Assembly (NCBI GenBank): GCA_001942415.1
Contig: MKJX01000206.1
Coordinates: forward strand, 1 to 64,000
From: Pseudonocardia sp. CNS-139
GTDB taxonomy: Bacteria > Actinomycetota > Actinomycetes > Mycobacteriales > Pseudonocardiaceae
DNA length: 64,000 bases
Direction: 5' to 3'
Shown: one piece after another, positions 37,456-46,501 of the stretch
Layout: each line of letters opens with the position of its first letter
Position numbering within the stretch: the first letter of the stretch is position 1
Position numbers and translations under genes: made by a program
Notes under the pieces: model-generated
The model's input: only the letters and a program-made list of their open reading frames with translations
Told to the model about the DNA's origin: nothing
The model's database searches: none

Positions 37456-39298
37456 GTGGCGGTTGACGGCGTCGGCGCGAGTGTCCTCAGCCTGCGCGAC
37501 CTGTTCCAGAGCCACCGCTACCTGATCGACGTGTACCAACGCGAGTACGCGTGGACTGCGGACGACGTCCGTGTGCTCCTGAACGATCTCTGGGAGGCGT
37601 TCGAAGCCTACGAGCGTGGAGGCCGGCGCGCGAGGGAGCAGGTGTTCCTCGGTCCGTTCGTGTATGTCGAGTCGCAGCGCCGCTCGAGATACCTCGTCGA
37701 CGGCCAGCAGCGGTTCACCACGCTGCACCTGATCTTCCTCCACCTGGAGCGCATCGCTGATGATCTCGGCGCGCGCCGACGTCCGGAAAGCTGCACTCGG
37801 CGGTGTACGAGTTCTTTGAAGAGGGGCGGCCGACCCGGTATCGGCTGGACATCCCGGAACGCCGCGAGGCGTTGGAGGCGTTACGCGATCGACGTCGTTT
37901 CGACGTCCGTGGGAAGTCCCTCTCGGTCGCAACCTCTGGACTCGGGGGAAGCAGCTTCAGGAACTGCTGGACGAGCGGGTGAACACCGAGAACTTCGCCA
38001 GCTTCGTCGACTGAAGATGGCAGGGCACTACGCCATGCTTGTCAGAGCGGCCGGCAAACCGGATGAGGAGTTCGGCTTCGCGGCGATCTACTACAACCAC
38101 GTCAACGGCCTGCGCAACCAGATGCCTCTGCTCCTCGCCGCCCTGGACCCCAAGGATCAGACCTCGGAGGCGCGTCCGAAGGCGGCGGTCGTCGCGAACC
38201 TGCTCGACCTCCTCTACGTCGACCGCATCATCGCTGACGAGTCGACGGAGCCACGGACACTGCAGCCGGCGATCGACGGCCTGATACCCGGCCTCCGCAA
38301 GTGCCGGGACCTCGACGAGGTGACCGCCTTGCTGGTCAACAGCCTGCCGGCACGGGATCCGTTCGCCGCCGTGCCGGTGCTCGGCATGCGTGGCAACAAC
38401 GAACGCCTGATCAAGTACCTGCTCGCCCGCCTCACGACCTTCGTGGAGCGCGAATGCGGGCGCGTCGCCCCGCTGGCGGAGTTCCTCGGTGAGAGCCGGC
38501 GGTGGCAGATCGAGCACGTCTTCGCGAACCACCCGGAGCGGTACGAGCGCGAGGTGCCGGATCCGGCAACGTTCCGTGCCCTGCGCGGCCGTATCGGAGT
38601 CCTGCTCCTGCTGCCCTCGAGCGACAACGCCAGCTACAACGATCTCGCGTTCGGTGACAAGATCGCCTACTACTCGCGACAGAACCAGCTCGCTGCGATC
38701 CTCGCGCCGGGAGCCGGCAGAGAAACCCGGGGCTGAGGACGTTCACCAAGAGGTACGGACTGGAGGGTCTGCTACACGACTTCGGAAGTGCGCCGCGCCT
38801 GGTCTCGGTCGTCGAGGGCCGCGGAGAACTCTATCGTGAGCTGTGCCGGTGCGTGTGGTCCAGCAAGGAGCTCGGCCTGCCACTGCCGTGGTCCCGCGCG
38901 AGCGCGGCTCCGAGGAGGTCGCCGGACGGGCGGGGACGCGGCCGGACAGCGACGTCACCGTCGGTGACGTACAGGTCCCGCCGCGCCGGGGCGGTACGAC
39001 GCAACTGTCCCAGCTCATCGAGGCGGGCGTGCTCGCCGAGGGCGCACCGCTACGAGCCCAGGACGGCGACCGCACGCTCACGGCTCTCGTCGCCGGCGGG
39101 CGTATCGCGTTGCCCACGGGGGACAGCTACCGGCTGCCCGACCAAGCCGCGGCGGTTGTGCGAGGGAAGAAGAACGTGAGCGGGATGAGCTTCTGGCTGG
39201 CCGAGCGGCGGCCGGGGGAGTGGATCTCGCTCCGGGACATCTTCGACGAGGCGAAGAGGCAAGGCCGGATCAGGACCAAGGGCGGCCGGTCTCGCTGA
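37456..39298 (+). CDS. DUF262/DUF1524 (GmrSD-like) protein with RAMA/DUF4357-like tail (several frame breaks)
   Basis: About 610 residues from GTG 37456. The N-terminal DUF262 (ParB/Srx-like nuclease fold) shows YLIDVYQREYAWTADDVRVLLNDLWEAF and the NTP-site-like DGQQRFTTLHLI. The middle DUF1524 (HNH-type) has RRWQIEHVFANHPERYE and ASYNDLAFGDKIAYYSRQNQLAAIL. The C-terminal 38930-39298 part, SQLIEAGVLAEGAPLRAQDGDRTLTALVAGGRIAL then VRGKKNVSGMSFWLAERRPGEWISLRDI, resembles the RAMA/DUF4357 module. Frame breaks lie near 37785, 37960, 38015, 38700 and 38870. Such proteins act in modification-dependent restriction and phage defence. Lower G+C than neighbours hints at transfer. Confidence 0.6.
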
Positions 39299-39358
39299 GG
39301 GCATCCAGCCGAAGCTGCTCCGAGCGGCGCTCGATCTGGGCGGTGGTCTCGTGCCGAG

Positions 39359-39383
39359 CCGATGTTAATTTCATTAACATCGG
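39359..39383. promoter_or_regulatory. perfect 11-3-11 palindrome, candidate TetR operator
   Basis: CCGATGTTAAT and ATTAACATCGG flank TTC with perfect symmetry in an A+T-rich island. It ends 3 bp before the GTG start at 39387, at the head of an operon that includes a TetR gene (40209). An autoregulatory operator on a promoter giving a very short or leaderless mRNA is the simplest reading. Confidence 0.65.
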
Positions 39384-39386
39384 TGG

Positions 39387-39626
39387 GTGACGCGGAGTGC
39401 GCTGTGCAGACGGGTACGGGCGGGCCATCTGGTGGTGGCCCTGGCGACGTTCGCCTACCCGCCCCCGTCCGCGGCGCCGGGTGCGGGCCTGCGGATCTTC
39501 CTGATGTCCGCGGGTGTGCCGCTGGCGACGCCGAGCGGTCTCTCCCTGTGGCAGCAGGCGCGGGTGCATCGGTGGGGCGGCGCCGTGGCCGGTACCCGGG
39601 CCGGTGTCAGGGACGGTGGCAGGTGA
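39387..39626 (+). CDS. small hypothetical protein
   Basis: 79 residues from GTG 39387 next to the palindrome. It contains HLVVALATFAYPPPSAAPGAGLRIFLMSAGVPLATPSG, one or two weak hydrophobic stretches. Its stop overlaps the next start (GTGA), and its third-base G/C bias fits a gene. No family is recognised. Membrane association is possible. Confidence 0.45.
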   Translation: MTRSALCRRVRAGHLVVALATFAYPPPSAAPGAGLRIFLMSAGVPLATPSGLSLWQQARVHRWGGAVAGTRAGVRDGGR

Positions 39627-40198
39627 GACGGGTCGAGACTCGCGTGCTGGCGGCGGCGCTCGCCGGGTCGGTCACCGTTGCGGTCGCCGGGCAGGTGTGG
39701 TTGCAGGCGACGTTCGCGACCGTCCGGCATCCGGTCGCGCTCGGCGTCGCCAACGCCGCGACCGACGCCCCGGTCGTGCGGGGGTGGCTCGAGGTGCTGC
39801 TCGCTCAGGGCACGCTCGACCGGATGGTCGCGACCGAGCTGGTCGACCTCGTGTGGGTCGTCGGAGTCATGGCGAGCGTCGTGCTGCTCACCCTGCTGGC
39901 GGCTCGGCACCTGGAGACCCGGGCCCCGAGGGTCGCTCGCGTTCTGCGCCGGGTCGCCCCGTGGACGGCGCTGGCGCCCGGTCTCGATCTGCTGGAGAAC
40001 GGCCTCTCGCTCGCGCTGCTGGCCGACCCGCTGGGTTTCCCGCCGGTCCTGGCCGTCGCACACGGCACGGTGGGCACGGTCAAGCTCGCCGCCATGGTCG
40101 CCGTGGGCGTGGTGGTGCCCGGGCTGTGGCTGCTCGCGTGGACATGGTCGGCGCGCCGAGGGCACACGAAGGCAGGTCGCGGCCCGGGCCGGGAGTAG
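39623..40198 (+). CDS. four-helix integral membrane protein of unknown function
   Basis: 191 residues, GTG start, frame intact. Hydrophobic segments are VLAAALAGSVTVAVAGQVWL, LVDLVWVVGVMASVVLLTLL, WTALAPGLDLLENGLSLALL and LAAMVAVGVVVPGLWLLAW. The DLLEN motif within helix 3 is characteristic of a small uncharacterised actinobacterial membrane family. It is in an operon with the small protein before it and the TetR gene 10 bp after, so TetR may sense a compound this protein handles. Confidence 0.6.
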   Translation: MRRVETRVLAAALAGSVTVAVAGQVWLQATFATVRHPVALGVANAATDAPVVRGWLEVLLAQGTLDRMVATELVDLVWVVGVMASVVLLTLLAARHLETRAPRVARVLRRVAPWTALAPGLDLLENGLSLALLADPLGFPPVLAVAHGTVGTVKLAAMVAVGVVVPGLWLLAWTWSARRGHTKAGRGPGRE

Positions 40199-40208
40199 GA
40201 AGGCGAGT

Positions 40209-40852
40209 GTGCCGGGCGAGTCGAACCACAGCGTCCAACGCGGTCTCGATCAGGCTGTCCAGCGCGGAGACCACTCCGGCTACCACCACGGGTCGCTGCC
40301 GCAGGTCCTGATCGAGGTCTCGCTCGACCTGATCGCCGAGCACGGCCTCGACGGCTTCAGCCTGGTGAGGGCGGCGAAGGCCGCCGGGGTCAGCCCGGCA
40401 GCGCCGTATCGGCACTTCGAGAACAAGGCCGCGCTGCTCGGCGCGATCGCCCGAACCGGGTACGCGCAGCTCGGCCGGGAACTGCGGGAGGCGGCCGACC
40501 GCCATCCCGAGGACCCGGTCGAGGCGCTGCTGGAGCTGGGTTCGGCCTACGTCGACTTCGTGGTCGCCCGCCCGGCGATGAGCTCCGTGATGTTCACGGT
40601 GCGGGGGCGGGCGCGGAGAGCGACGCCGGCCTCGCGGCGCTCGCAGTCCTCGGTGAGGCGCTGGGTCGGCTGGAACGCGCCGGCCGGCTGCGGGTGTCGC
40701 TGGACACGGCGTTGCGCGCCACGTGGGCGCTGGTGCACGGCCTCGCCGTGCTCCACGCCGGCGGGGTCCGCACGATCAGCGAGGAGGACGCCCCGCTGCT
40801 GCGCCGCCAGATCCTGCGCCCCGTGCTGGAAGGCGGCCTGATCCGGCCGTAG
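40209..40852 (+). CDS. TetR-family regulator (one frame break)
   Basis: About 215 residues from GTG 40209. The helix-turn-helix region is YHHGSLPQVLIEVSLDLIAEHGLDGFSLVRAAKAAGVSPAAPYRHFENKAALLGAIA; the YHHG start and SPAAPYRHF are typical of the TetR/AcrR C-terminal type 13-like group. The frame breaks near 40617, after which SDAGLAALAVLGEALGRLERAG and LRATWALVHGLAVLHAGG complete the ligand domain. It probably binds the palindrome at 39359. Confidence 0.8.
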
Positions 40853-40959
40853 CCGCCTTCAGGCATGTCGTGGCCGCAATCAGTTTCGGGCGCTGCTTCA
40901 GCTCGCGCAGTATCGGCACGACTCCACCTAGAATCGATAGTCGTTTTCATGTAGGACTG

Positions 40960-40979
40960 CACTCGTCCCCCCACGAGTG
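40960..40979 (+). promoter_or_regulatory. small hairpin abutting a ribosome site
   Basis: CACTCGT (40960-40966) and ACGAGTG (40973-40979) form a 7-bp stem with a C6 loop. The GGAG ribosome site (40979-40982) touches its 3' arm, 7 nt before ATG 40990. It may tune translation of the next gene. Confidence 0.3.
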
Positions 40980-40989
40980 GAGTTGCTGC

Positions 40990-42076
40990 ATGCGGTACGG
41001 GCTGTCCCTGTTCCCCGTCCTCGGGCCCGACGAGAAGAGCGCGGCCGACTACTTCGACGAGAGCCTGCGGCTGGTCGAGCTGGCCGAGACGCTCGGCTAC
41101 GAGCACGTCCAGATCGTGGAGCACTACCTGGGCGCTACGGCGGCTACAGCCCGGACCCCACGGCGTTCCTGGCCGCCGCGGCGATGCGCACGTCGCGGAT
41201 CCGGCTCGTGACCGGTGCGGTGATCCCGGCGTTCACCCATCCCCTGCAGCTCGCGGGCAAGCTCGCGATGCTCGACAACCTCTCCGGCGGCCGGGTCGGG
41301 GTCGGTTTCGGCCGGGCGTTCCTCCCGGCCGAGTTCACCGCGTTCGGCGTGCCGATCGACTCCAGCCGCGAGCGGTTCGCGGCCGGCGTCGAGGCGTGCC
41401 GGCGGCTGTGGAGCGGGACGGACGTGGTGGTCGACGACGGGTTCCACCGGTTCGGGCCGATCACCTCGCTGCCCCGCACCGTCCAGCGTCCGCACCCGCC
41501 GATCTACCTCGCGTCCGCGATGAGCCCGGAGACGTGTGCCGCGGCCGGGCGCAGCGGCTACCACCTGCAGGTCGTCCCGACCGTCACGTCGGCGGCCCGG
41601 CTCGCCGAGATGCTCGCCGCCTACCGGGCGGGCTGGGCCGAGGCGGGCCACGCTCCCGGCGGCGGCGAGATCCAGGTCAAGTACACCTGCTACCTCGCCG
41701 AGGACCGCGACGAGGCGCTGCGCACGGCAGGGGAGCTGGAGCGCAACTACGTCGCGAAGATGACCGAGGTCGTGACGAGCTGGGCGGACACCCGCAGCAG
41801 CGCGTACGCCGGCTACGAGCAGCTCGCCGAGAAGGTGGCGCAGTACGACTTCGCCGCCTCCCACCGCGACGACAAGGTGCTCGCCGGCACGCCCGCCGAC
41901 GTCACCGCGCAGCTGCGCCGCATCCGGGAACGGCTCGGGGCCGACATCACGGTCAGCTGCGTGTTCAACCCCGGGTACCTGCCTTCCCGGCGGCCGCGGC
42001 GGCGGTCCGGATGTTCGCGGAGCAGGTGGTGCCTGCGCTCGCCGACGTTCCCGCCGCGGCCGCGGGCGGCGTGTGA
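40990..42076 (+). CDS. LLM-class (luciferase-like) flavin-dependent oxidoreductase (frame breaks)
   Basis: About 362 residues. The luciferase-like TIM barrel shows MRYGLSLFPVLGPDEK, LAETLGYEHVQIVEHYLG, then after a break near 41134 YGGYSPDPTAFLAAAAMRTSRIRLVTGAVIPAFTHPLQLAGKLAMLDNLSGGRVGVGFGRAF, and IYLASAMSPETCAAAGRSGY. A second break near 41985 leads to the C-terminus. It uses F420H2 or FMNH2; which one cannot be told. It is coupled to the downstream FAD oxidase (TGATG). Confidence 0.82.
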
Positions 42077-43230
42077 TGGCGGCCCGGGACGCCGAGGTCG
42101 CCGTCGTCGGGCTCGGGGCGTGGGGCTCGTCCGCCCTGTGGCGGCTGGCCGAGCGCGGCGTGGACGTCGTGGGCATCGAGCAGTTCGCCCCCGGCCACGA
42201 GCTGGGCTCGTCGCACGGCGGGAGCCGCATGTTCCGCACGGCCTGCCTGGAGCACCCGGGGCTCGTGCCGCTCGCGCGCCGGTCCCGGGAGCTGTGGCTC
42301 GAGCTGGAGCGGGCGTCGGGCGTGCGGCTCTTCGAGCCCACCGGCGGCCTGCTCATCGGCCCGCCCGACGGGCACGTCGTCGAGGGCACGCTCGCCGCGG
42401 CGCGCCGCTTCGACCTGCCCGTCGACGTGCTCGACACCGGGCGGGTCCGGGCCGAGCACCCCGCGCACCACGCCCTGCCCGACGGGCACGTCGCCGTCCG
42501 GGAGGACGACGCCGGGCTGGTGCGGCCGGAGGCGGCGATCCGGGCCGCGGTGTCGGCCGCCGCGGCGCGCGGTGCCCGCGTCCTCGCGCACACCTGGGTG
42601 AGCGAGGTCGACGCGGGCGGGGACGACGTCGTGGTCCGCACCCCTGCCCGGGACCTGCGCGTCGGGCAGGTGGTGCTCACGGCCGGGCCGTGGCTATCGG
42701 CACTGGTCCCGGGACTGCCGCTGGAGGCCGTCCGGATGCCGACGACCTGGTTCCGGCCCACCGGTGACACGGCCGCGTTCACCGTGGAGGCGCTGCCGCC
42801 GTTCATCCGGGAGCTGGACGACGGCCGCGCGATCTGGGGGCACGGTGTCGGTGCCGGTCTCGGACCCGACGGCGAGGTGAAGCTCGGCCTGGAGGACGGC
42901 GGCCGCACGTTCGCGGTGGTGGACGCGCGTGCGGTGGACCGGTCGGTCGGCGAGGGGGACTGGTCGGCGCTGGCCGAGCTGCTGCCCGGGGCGGTGCCCG
43001 GGCTCGGTGCCGCCCCGTCGCGGGCCGCCGTCTGCATGATCACGCGGACCCCGGACCGGCAGTTCGTGCTCGGACGCCCGCGTGGGGACCGGCGGCTGGT
43101 CGTGGCCGGCGGGTGCAGCGGCCACGGGTTCAAGCACGCCACCGGGATCGGGGAGGTGCTCGCCGACCTGGTCTGCGGCCGCGACCCGGCGGTCGACGTG
43201 GGTTTCGCGCACCCGGACCGGTTCGCCTGA
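42076..43230 (+). CDS. FAD-dependent oxidase, monomeric sarcosine oxidase/MTOX family
   Basis: 384 residues from ATG 42076 (GTG 42073 also possible), frame intact. The dinucleotide motif is VAVVGLGAWGSSALWRLAERGVDVVGIEQF, followed by GSSHGGSRMFR. Near the C-terminus AVCMITRTPDRQFVLG carries the Cys that holds FAD covalently in monomeric sarcosine oxidase, then GCSGHGFKHATGIGEVLADL. It oxidises an N-methyl or secondary amine, making an aldehyde and H2O2. It is coupled to the LLM oxidoreductase, so the pair may degrade or tailor an amine. Confidence 0.87.
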   Translation: MAARDAEVAVVGLGAWGSSALWRLAERGVDVVGIEQFAPGHELGSSHGGSRMFRTACLEHPGLVPLARRSRELWLELERASGVRLFEPTGGLLIGPPDGHVVEGTLAAARRFDLPVDVLDTGRVRAEHPAHHALPDGHVAVREDDAGLVRPEAAIRAAVSAAAARGARVLAHTWVSEVDAGGDDVVVRTPARDLRVGQVVLTAGPWLSALVPGLPLEAVRMPTTWFRPTGDTAAFTVEALPPFIRELDDGRAIWGHGVGAGLGPDGEVKLGLEDGGRTFAVVDARAVDRSVGEGDWSALAELLPGAVPGLGAAPSRAAVCMITRTPDRQFVLGRPRGDRRLVVAGGCSGHGFKHATGIGEVLADLVCGRDPAVDVGFAHPDRFA

Positions 43231-43263
43231 GGCGGTCGCTCCTGTGACGGCGCCGCGCCGCCC

Positions 43264-44741
43264 TCAGCCGGCCGGCGCGGCGCCGACGCGGTCGCGGTCC
43301 CGGACGAGGACCAGGGCGACGACCGCGGCCACCAGGCACAGCACCGCCGTGGTGGCGACGACGAGGTGCAGCCCGTCGACCAGCGCGGCGCGGGCGGCGT
43401 CCAGCGCGGGCGGCGGGACCTCGGCGAGCCGGCCGGCCACGACCGCGTCCCGGACGGGCCCGGCGAACCCCGCCGCGCTCACGGCCGCCGTCGAGATCGC
43501 GCCGAACACCGCGACGCCGACCGCCGTGCCGAGCGGGAAGAACGTGTTGGCCATCCCGGCGGCGACGCCGCCCGCTGCGGCGGGACGACGCCGACCGCGA
43601 GGCCCATCAGGGGCGGGAACGAGAGCCCGACGCCGGCGCCGAGCAGCACGAGGCCGGGCACGGCCGTCGCCCATGTCGCGTCCGGGCCGATCCGCAGGAG
43701 CAGCAGCGCGCCCGCGGCCGCGAGGGTGTTGCCGACCGCGAGCATCGTCCGCGGGCTCAGCCGGCGCTGGATGCGGGCCGAGACCGAGGAGACCACCAGG
43801 ATCGGCGCGGACAGGGCGAGCAGGCACAGCCCGGTCGCCGTGCCGGACAGGCCCAGCACGCCCTCGAACCAGATGACGAGGAACGGCAGGATGCCGAAGG
43901 AGCAGATCCGGGTCAGCAGGCTCAGCACGATCGCGGCGGCGAAGCTGGGAACCGCGAAGAGCCGCAGGTCGAACATGGCGCGCGGCCCGCGGCGGTGCTG
44001 GACCACGACGAACGCCGCCAGGGCGAGCACCGCCACGGCGGCCGCCGTGAGCACGTCGGCGCGCTGCCAGCCCTGCGCCGGACCGGTCAGCACGGCGTAG
44101 TTCAGCGCGAAGAGCCCGAGGGCCGCCGTCGCCGCGCCGGGCAGGTCGAGCGTGCGGGCCGCGGCGGTCGTCACGGCCCGGGCAGGCGCGTGGCGGCGAC
44201 CAGCAGCAGCACCCCGACGGGCAGGTTGACCAGGAAGATGCCGCGCCACCCCAGCGTGTCGACGAGCAGGCCGCCGACGAGCGGGCCGAGGTTGCCGGCC
44301 GCGGTGCCGACCGTGACCCACACGGCGATCGCCCCGGCCCGGGCGCGGCCCTCGTACGTCCGGGCGAGCAGGGGCATCGAGCTCGCGAGGACCATCGCGG
44401 CGCCCAGCCCCTGCACGACCCGGAACACGACGAGCAGCTCCGGTGTGGGGGCGGCCGCGCAGCCGGCCGAGGCGGCGGTGAACGTCGCCACGCCTGCGGC
44501 GAAGACCGGCCGGTCGCCGATCCGGTCGGCGGCGGCGCCTGCGACGAGGATCACCGAGGCGAACGCCAGCGTGTAGGCGTTCACGACCCACTGCAACCCG
44601 GCGAGGTCGCGCCGAGGTCGGCGCGACGTGCGGCAGCGCCACGTTGACGATCGTCAGGTCCAGCGCGGTGATCGCGTTTCCCGTGCAGACGACGGCCAGG
44701 GTCCAGGCCGTGGCCGGCCGGGGAGCGGAGCGGGCCGGCAA
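43264..44741 (-). CDS. MFS transporter, DHA2 (14-helix drug:H+ antiporter) type (frame breaks)
   Basis: About 492 residues from TTG 44741, 5 nt after AGGAGG. DHA2 hallmarks are LDLTIVNVALPHV, LQWVVNAYTLAFASVILVAGAAADRIGDR, LLVVFRVVQGLGAAMVLASSMPL and GTAAGNLGPLVGGLLVDTLGWRGIFLVNLPVG. Breaks fall near 44615, 44178 and 43580. It diverges from the metallophore importer across a Zur-like palindrome 57 bp before its start. That position suggests export of the metallophore, as MFS pumps do in staphylopine and other metallophore systems. Confidence 0.83.
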
Positions 44742-44797
44742 CGAGACCTCCTGCTCGAGGCGGGTGTAGGGGGGTCAGGCTCGCACACAGCGTCGAT

Positions 44798-44816
44798 ATT
44801 GACAACCATTGTCAAT
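44798..44816. promoter_or_regulatory. perfect 8-3-8 palindrome, candidate Zur box
   Basis: ATTGACAA-CCA-TTGTCAAT is perfectly symmetric and A+T-rich in very G+C-rich DNA. Its 15-bp core TGACAACCATTGTCA follows the TGA-N9-TCA plan of actinobacterial zinc-uptake regulator (Zur) boxes. It lies between MFS (57 bp) and binding-protein (95 bp) starts, so one dimer could control both exporter and importer. A related Fur-family protein cannot be excluded. Confidence 0.6.
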
Positions 44817-44910
44817 TGCAGGGAGGCTGTGCGCCGAAGAGACCCATGATCAACGGTGCACGCGCGCGGGGGCGGTGGGCCGGCGAAGCGCTGCGAAGGA
44901 GAGAGCACAC

Positions 44911-46494
44911 GTGAGGGCAGGGCTGATCGACCGCCGCGGGTTCCTGCGCGCCGGGGGTGCCGCGCTGGTCGCGGCAGCGGGCGGAGTGGTGCTGGCGAAC
45001 TGTGCGGGGCCGGGTACCGCACCCGCGTCCGCGCCCACCCCGACGGCGCCGGCGTCCGGAGGGACCCTGCGGGCCGCGTTCGTCGGCGGCGGGGCGACCG
45101 AGACGCTCAACCACCTGATGGGGCCGACGGCGCTGGACTACGTCCGGGCCCGCGCCCGGCACGGGGCGCTCGGCGCGGTGGACCCGGCGCAGCCGGACGG
45201 GGTGCGCTACGACCTGCTCGCGGGCATCGACATCGCCCCGGACCTGTCCAGCTACACGCTGCGGCTGCGGCCGGGGCTGGTGTTCACCGACGGGTCCCCG
45301 GTGACCATCCGGGACATCGTCTACTCGCTGAACGCGCCGGCCGTGCTCGGGTCGCTGCCGTTCCTCAAGAACGCCATCGCCGCGTTCGACCTGGCCGCCG
45401 CCCGCGTGCAGGACGACCTGACCGCGGTGCTGCCCGCCCGTTCCCCGCTGGTCGACGGTCGGCTGCTGCTCTGCCAGTCGAACCTGGTGTTCAAGGAGGG
45501 CACCACGCAGTTCACCGCCGACATGCCGACGTGCGGCCCGTTCCGCATGACGACGTTCGACCCCGGGCAGGGCGCGGCGTTCGTCCGGCACGACGGGTAC
45601 GTGCCGCCGCCCGGCGCCCCGGCGCCGTACCTGGACGGGCTGGAGCTGCGCTCCATCGGCGACAGCGACGCCCGGGCGAACGCGTTGACCGGCGGGCAGC
45701 TCGACTACGCCGACGACCTCGCGCTCACCACGGCCCGCACCCTGGAGGCCGCGAACGGGACGTCGGTCGTCGCGACCGAGGTACCGGCGGTCAACCTCCT
45801 GTCGTTCGCCCTCAACGTCCGGCAGGCGCCCTTCGACGACCCGCGGGTGGTCGAGGCGTTCAAGCTGGCCGTCGACCGGCAGGGCATCGTCGACACGGTC
45901 TTCTTCGGGCGTGCCGTCGTCGGCAACGACCTGCCGTCCATCGGCTACCCCGGCTACGCCGCGGACATCGAGCAGCGCCCGTACGACCCCGACCGCGCCC
46001 GCGACCTGCTCCAGCAGGCCGGCGTCACAGGAGCGCAGGTCACGCTGACGACCGGGCCGGAGATCCCGGGCATGGTCGAGACCGCCACGGTGTACGCCGA
46101 GAACCTGCGGGCGGTCGGGGTCGACGTGCGGATCGCCGAGCTCCCGGCCGGCCAGCTCTACTCCGACTTCGCCGCCTTCACGCAGCTGCAGTTCGCCGGC
46201 GGGTACAACCCGCCCCAGCCCGTGCTGACCGCCTACCTGCAGAGCCGGCGGGCCGGTTCGCCGTCCAACTTCGGGTTCGACCGTCCCGACATCGACGCGC
46301 TGGTCGCGACGGCCCGCAGCTCCACCGATGCTGCGGAGCGGGACCGGGCACTGGCGCAGGCGCAGCGGCTGCAGTGGGCGGAGGGCAACTCGGTGATCCC
46401 GGTGTTCAAGCCGAACCTCAGCGGCCGCGCGGGCTCCGTGCAGGGCGTGCTGTACGAGCCGTTCGCGAACTTCGCCACGGCCTCGGTGCGGTGA
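44911..46494 (+). CDS. family 5 solute-binding lipoprotein, metallophore importer component
   Basis: 527 residues from GTG 44911 behind AAGGAGAG, frame intact. A twin-arginine lipoprotein signal (IDRRGFLRAGGAALVAAAGGVVLANCAG) sends the folded protein out. The family 5 body (Dpp/Opp/Nik/Cnt type) shows YTLRLRPGLVFTDGSPVTIRDIVYSLN, MPTCGPFRMTTFDPGQGAAFVRHDGY, RQAPFDDPRVVEAFKLAVDRQGIVDTVFFG and DRARDLLQQAGV. With the two permeases and fused ATPase it forms a complete importer. Family members import peptides, nickel chelates and staphylopine-metal complexes, which suits the metallophore enzymes nearby. Confidence 0.87.
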   Translation: MRAGLIDRRGFLRAGGAALVAAAGGVVLANCAGPGTAPASAPTPTAPASGGTLRAAFVGGGATETLNHLMGPTALDYVRARARHGALGAVDPAQPDGVRYDLLAGIDIAPDLSSYTLRLRPGLVFTDGSPVTIRDIVYSLNAPAVLGSLPFLKNAIAAFDLAAARVQDDLTAVLPARSPLVDGRLLLCQSNLVFKEGTTQFTADMPTCGPFRMTTFDPGQGAAFVRHDGYVPPPGAPAPYLDGLELRSIGDSDARANALTGGQLDYADDLALTTARTLEAANGTSVVATEVPAVNLLSFALNVRQAPFDDPRVVEAFKLAVDRQGIVDTVFFGRAVVGNDLPSIGYPGYAADIEQRPYDPDRARDLLQQAGVTGAQVTLTTGPEIPGMVETATVYAENLRAVGVDVRIAELPAGQLYSDFAAFTQLQFAGGYNPPQPVLTAYLQSRRAGSPSNFGFDRPDIDALVATARSSTDAAERDRALAQAQRLQWAEGNSVIPVFKPNLSGRAGSVQGVLYEPFANFATASVR

Positions 46495-46501
46495 CGGCCC
46501 G

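Noticed and set aside
40935..40949. CGATAGTCGTTTTCA as a second Zur-type box ahead of the LLM oxidoreductase
   Set aside because: Only one half (TGAAAACGA on the other strand) fits; the other half is not symmetric, so it is below what I would call a site.
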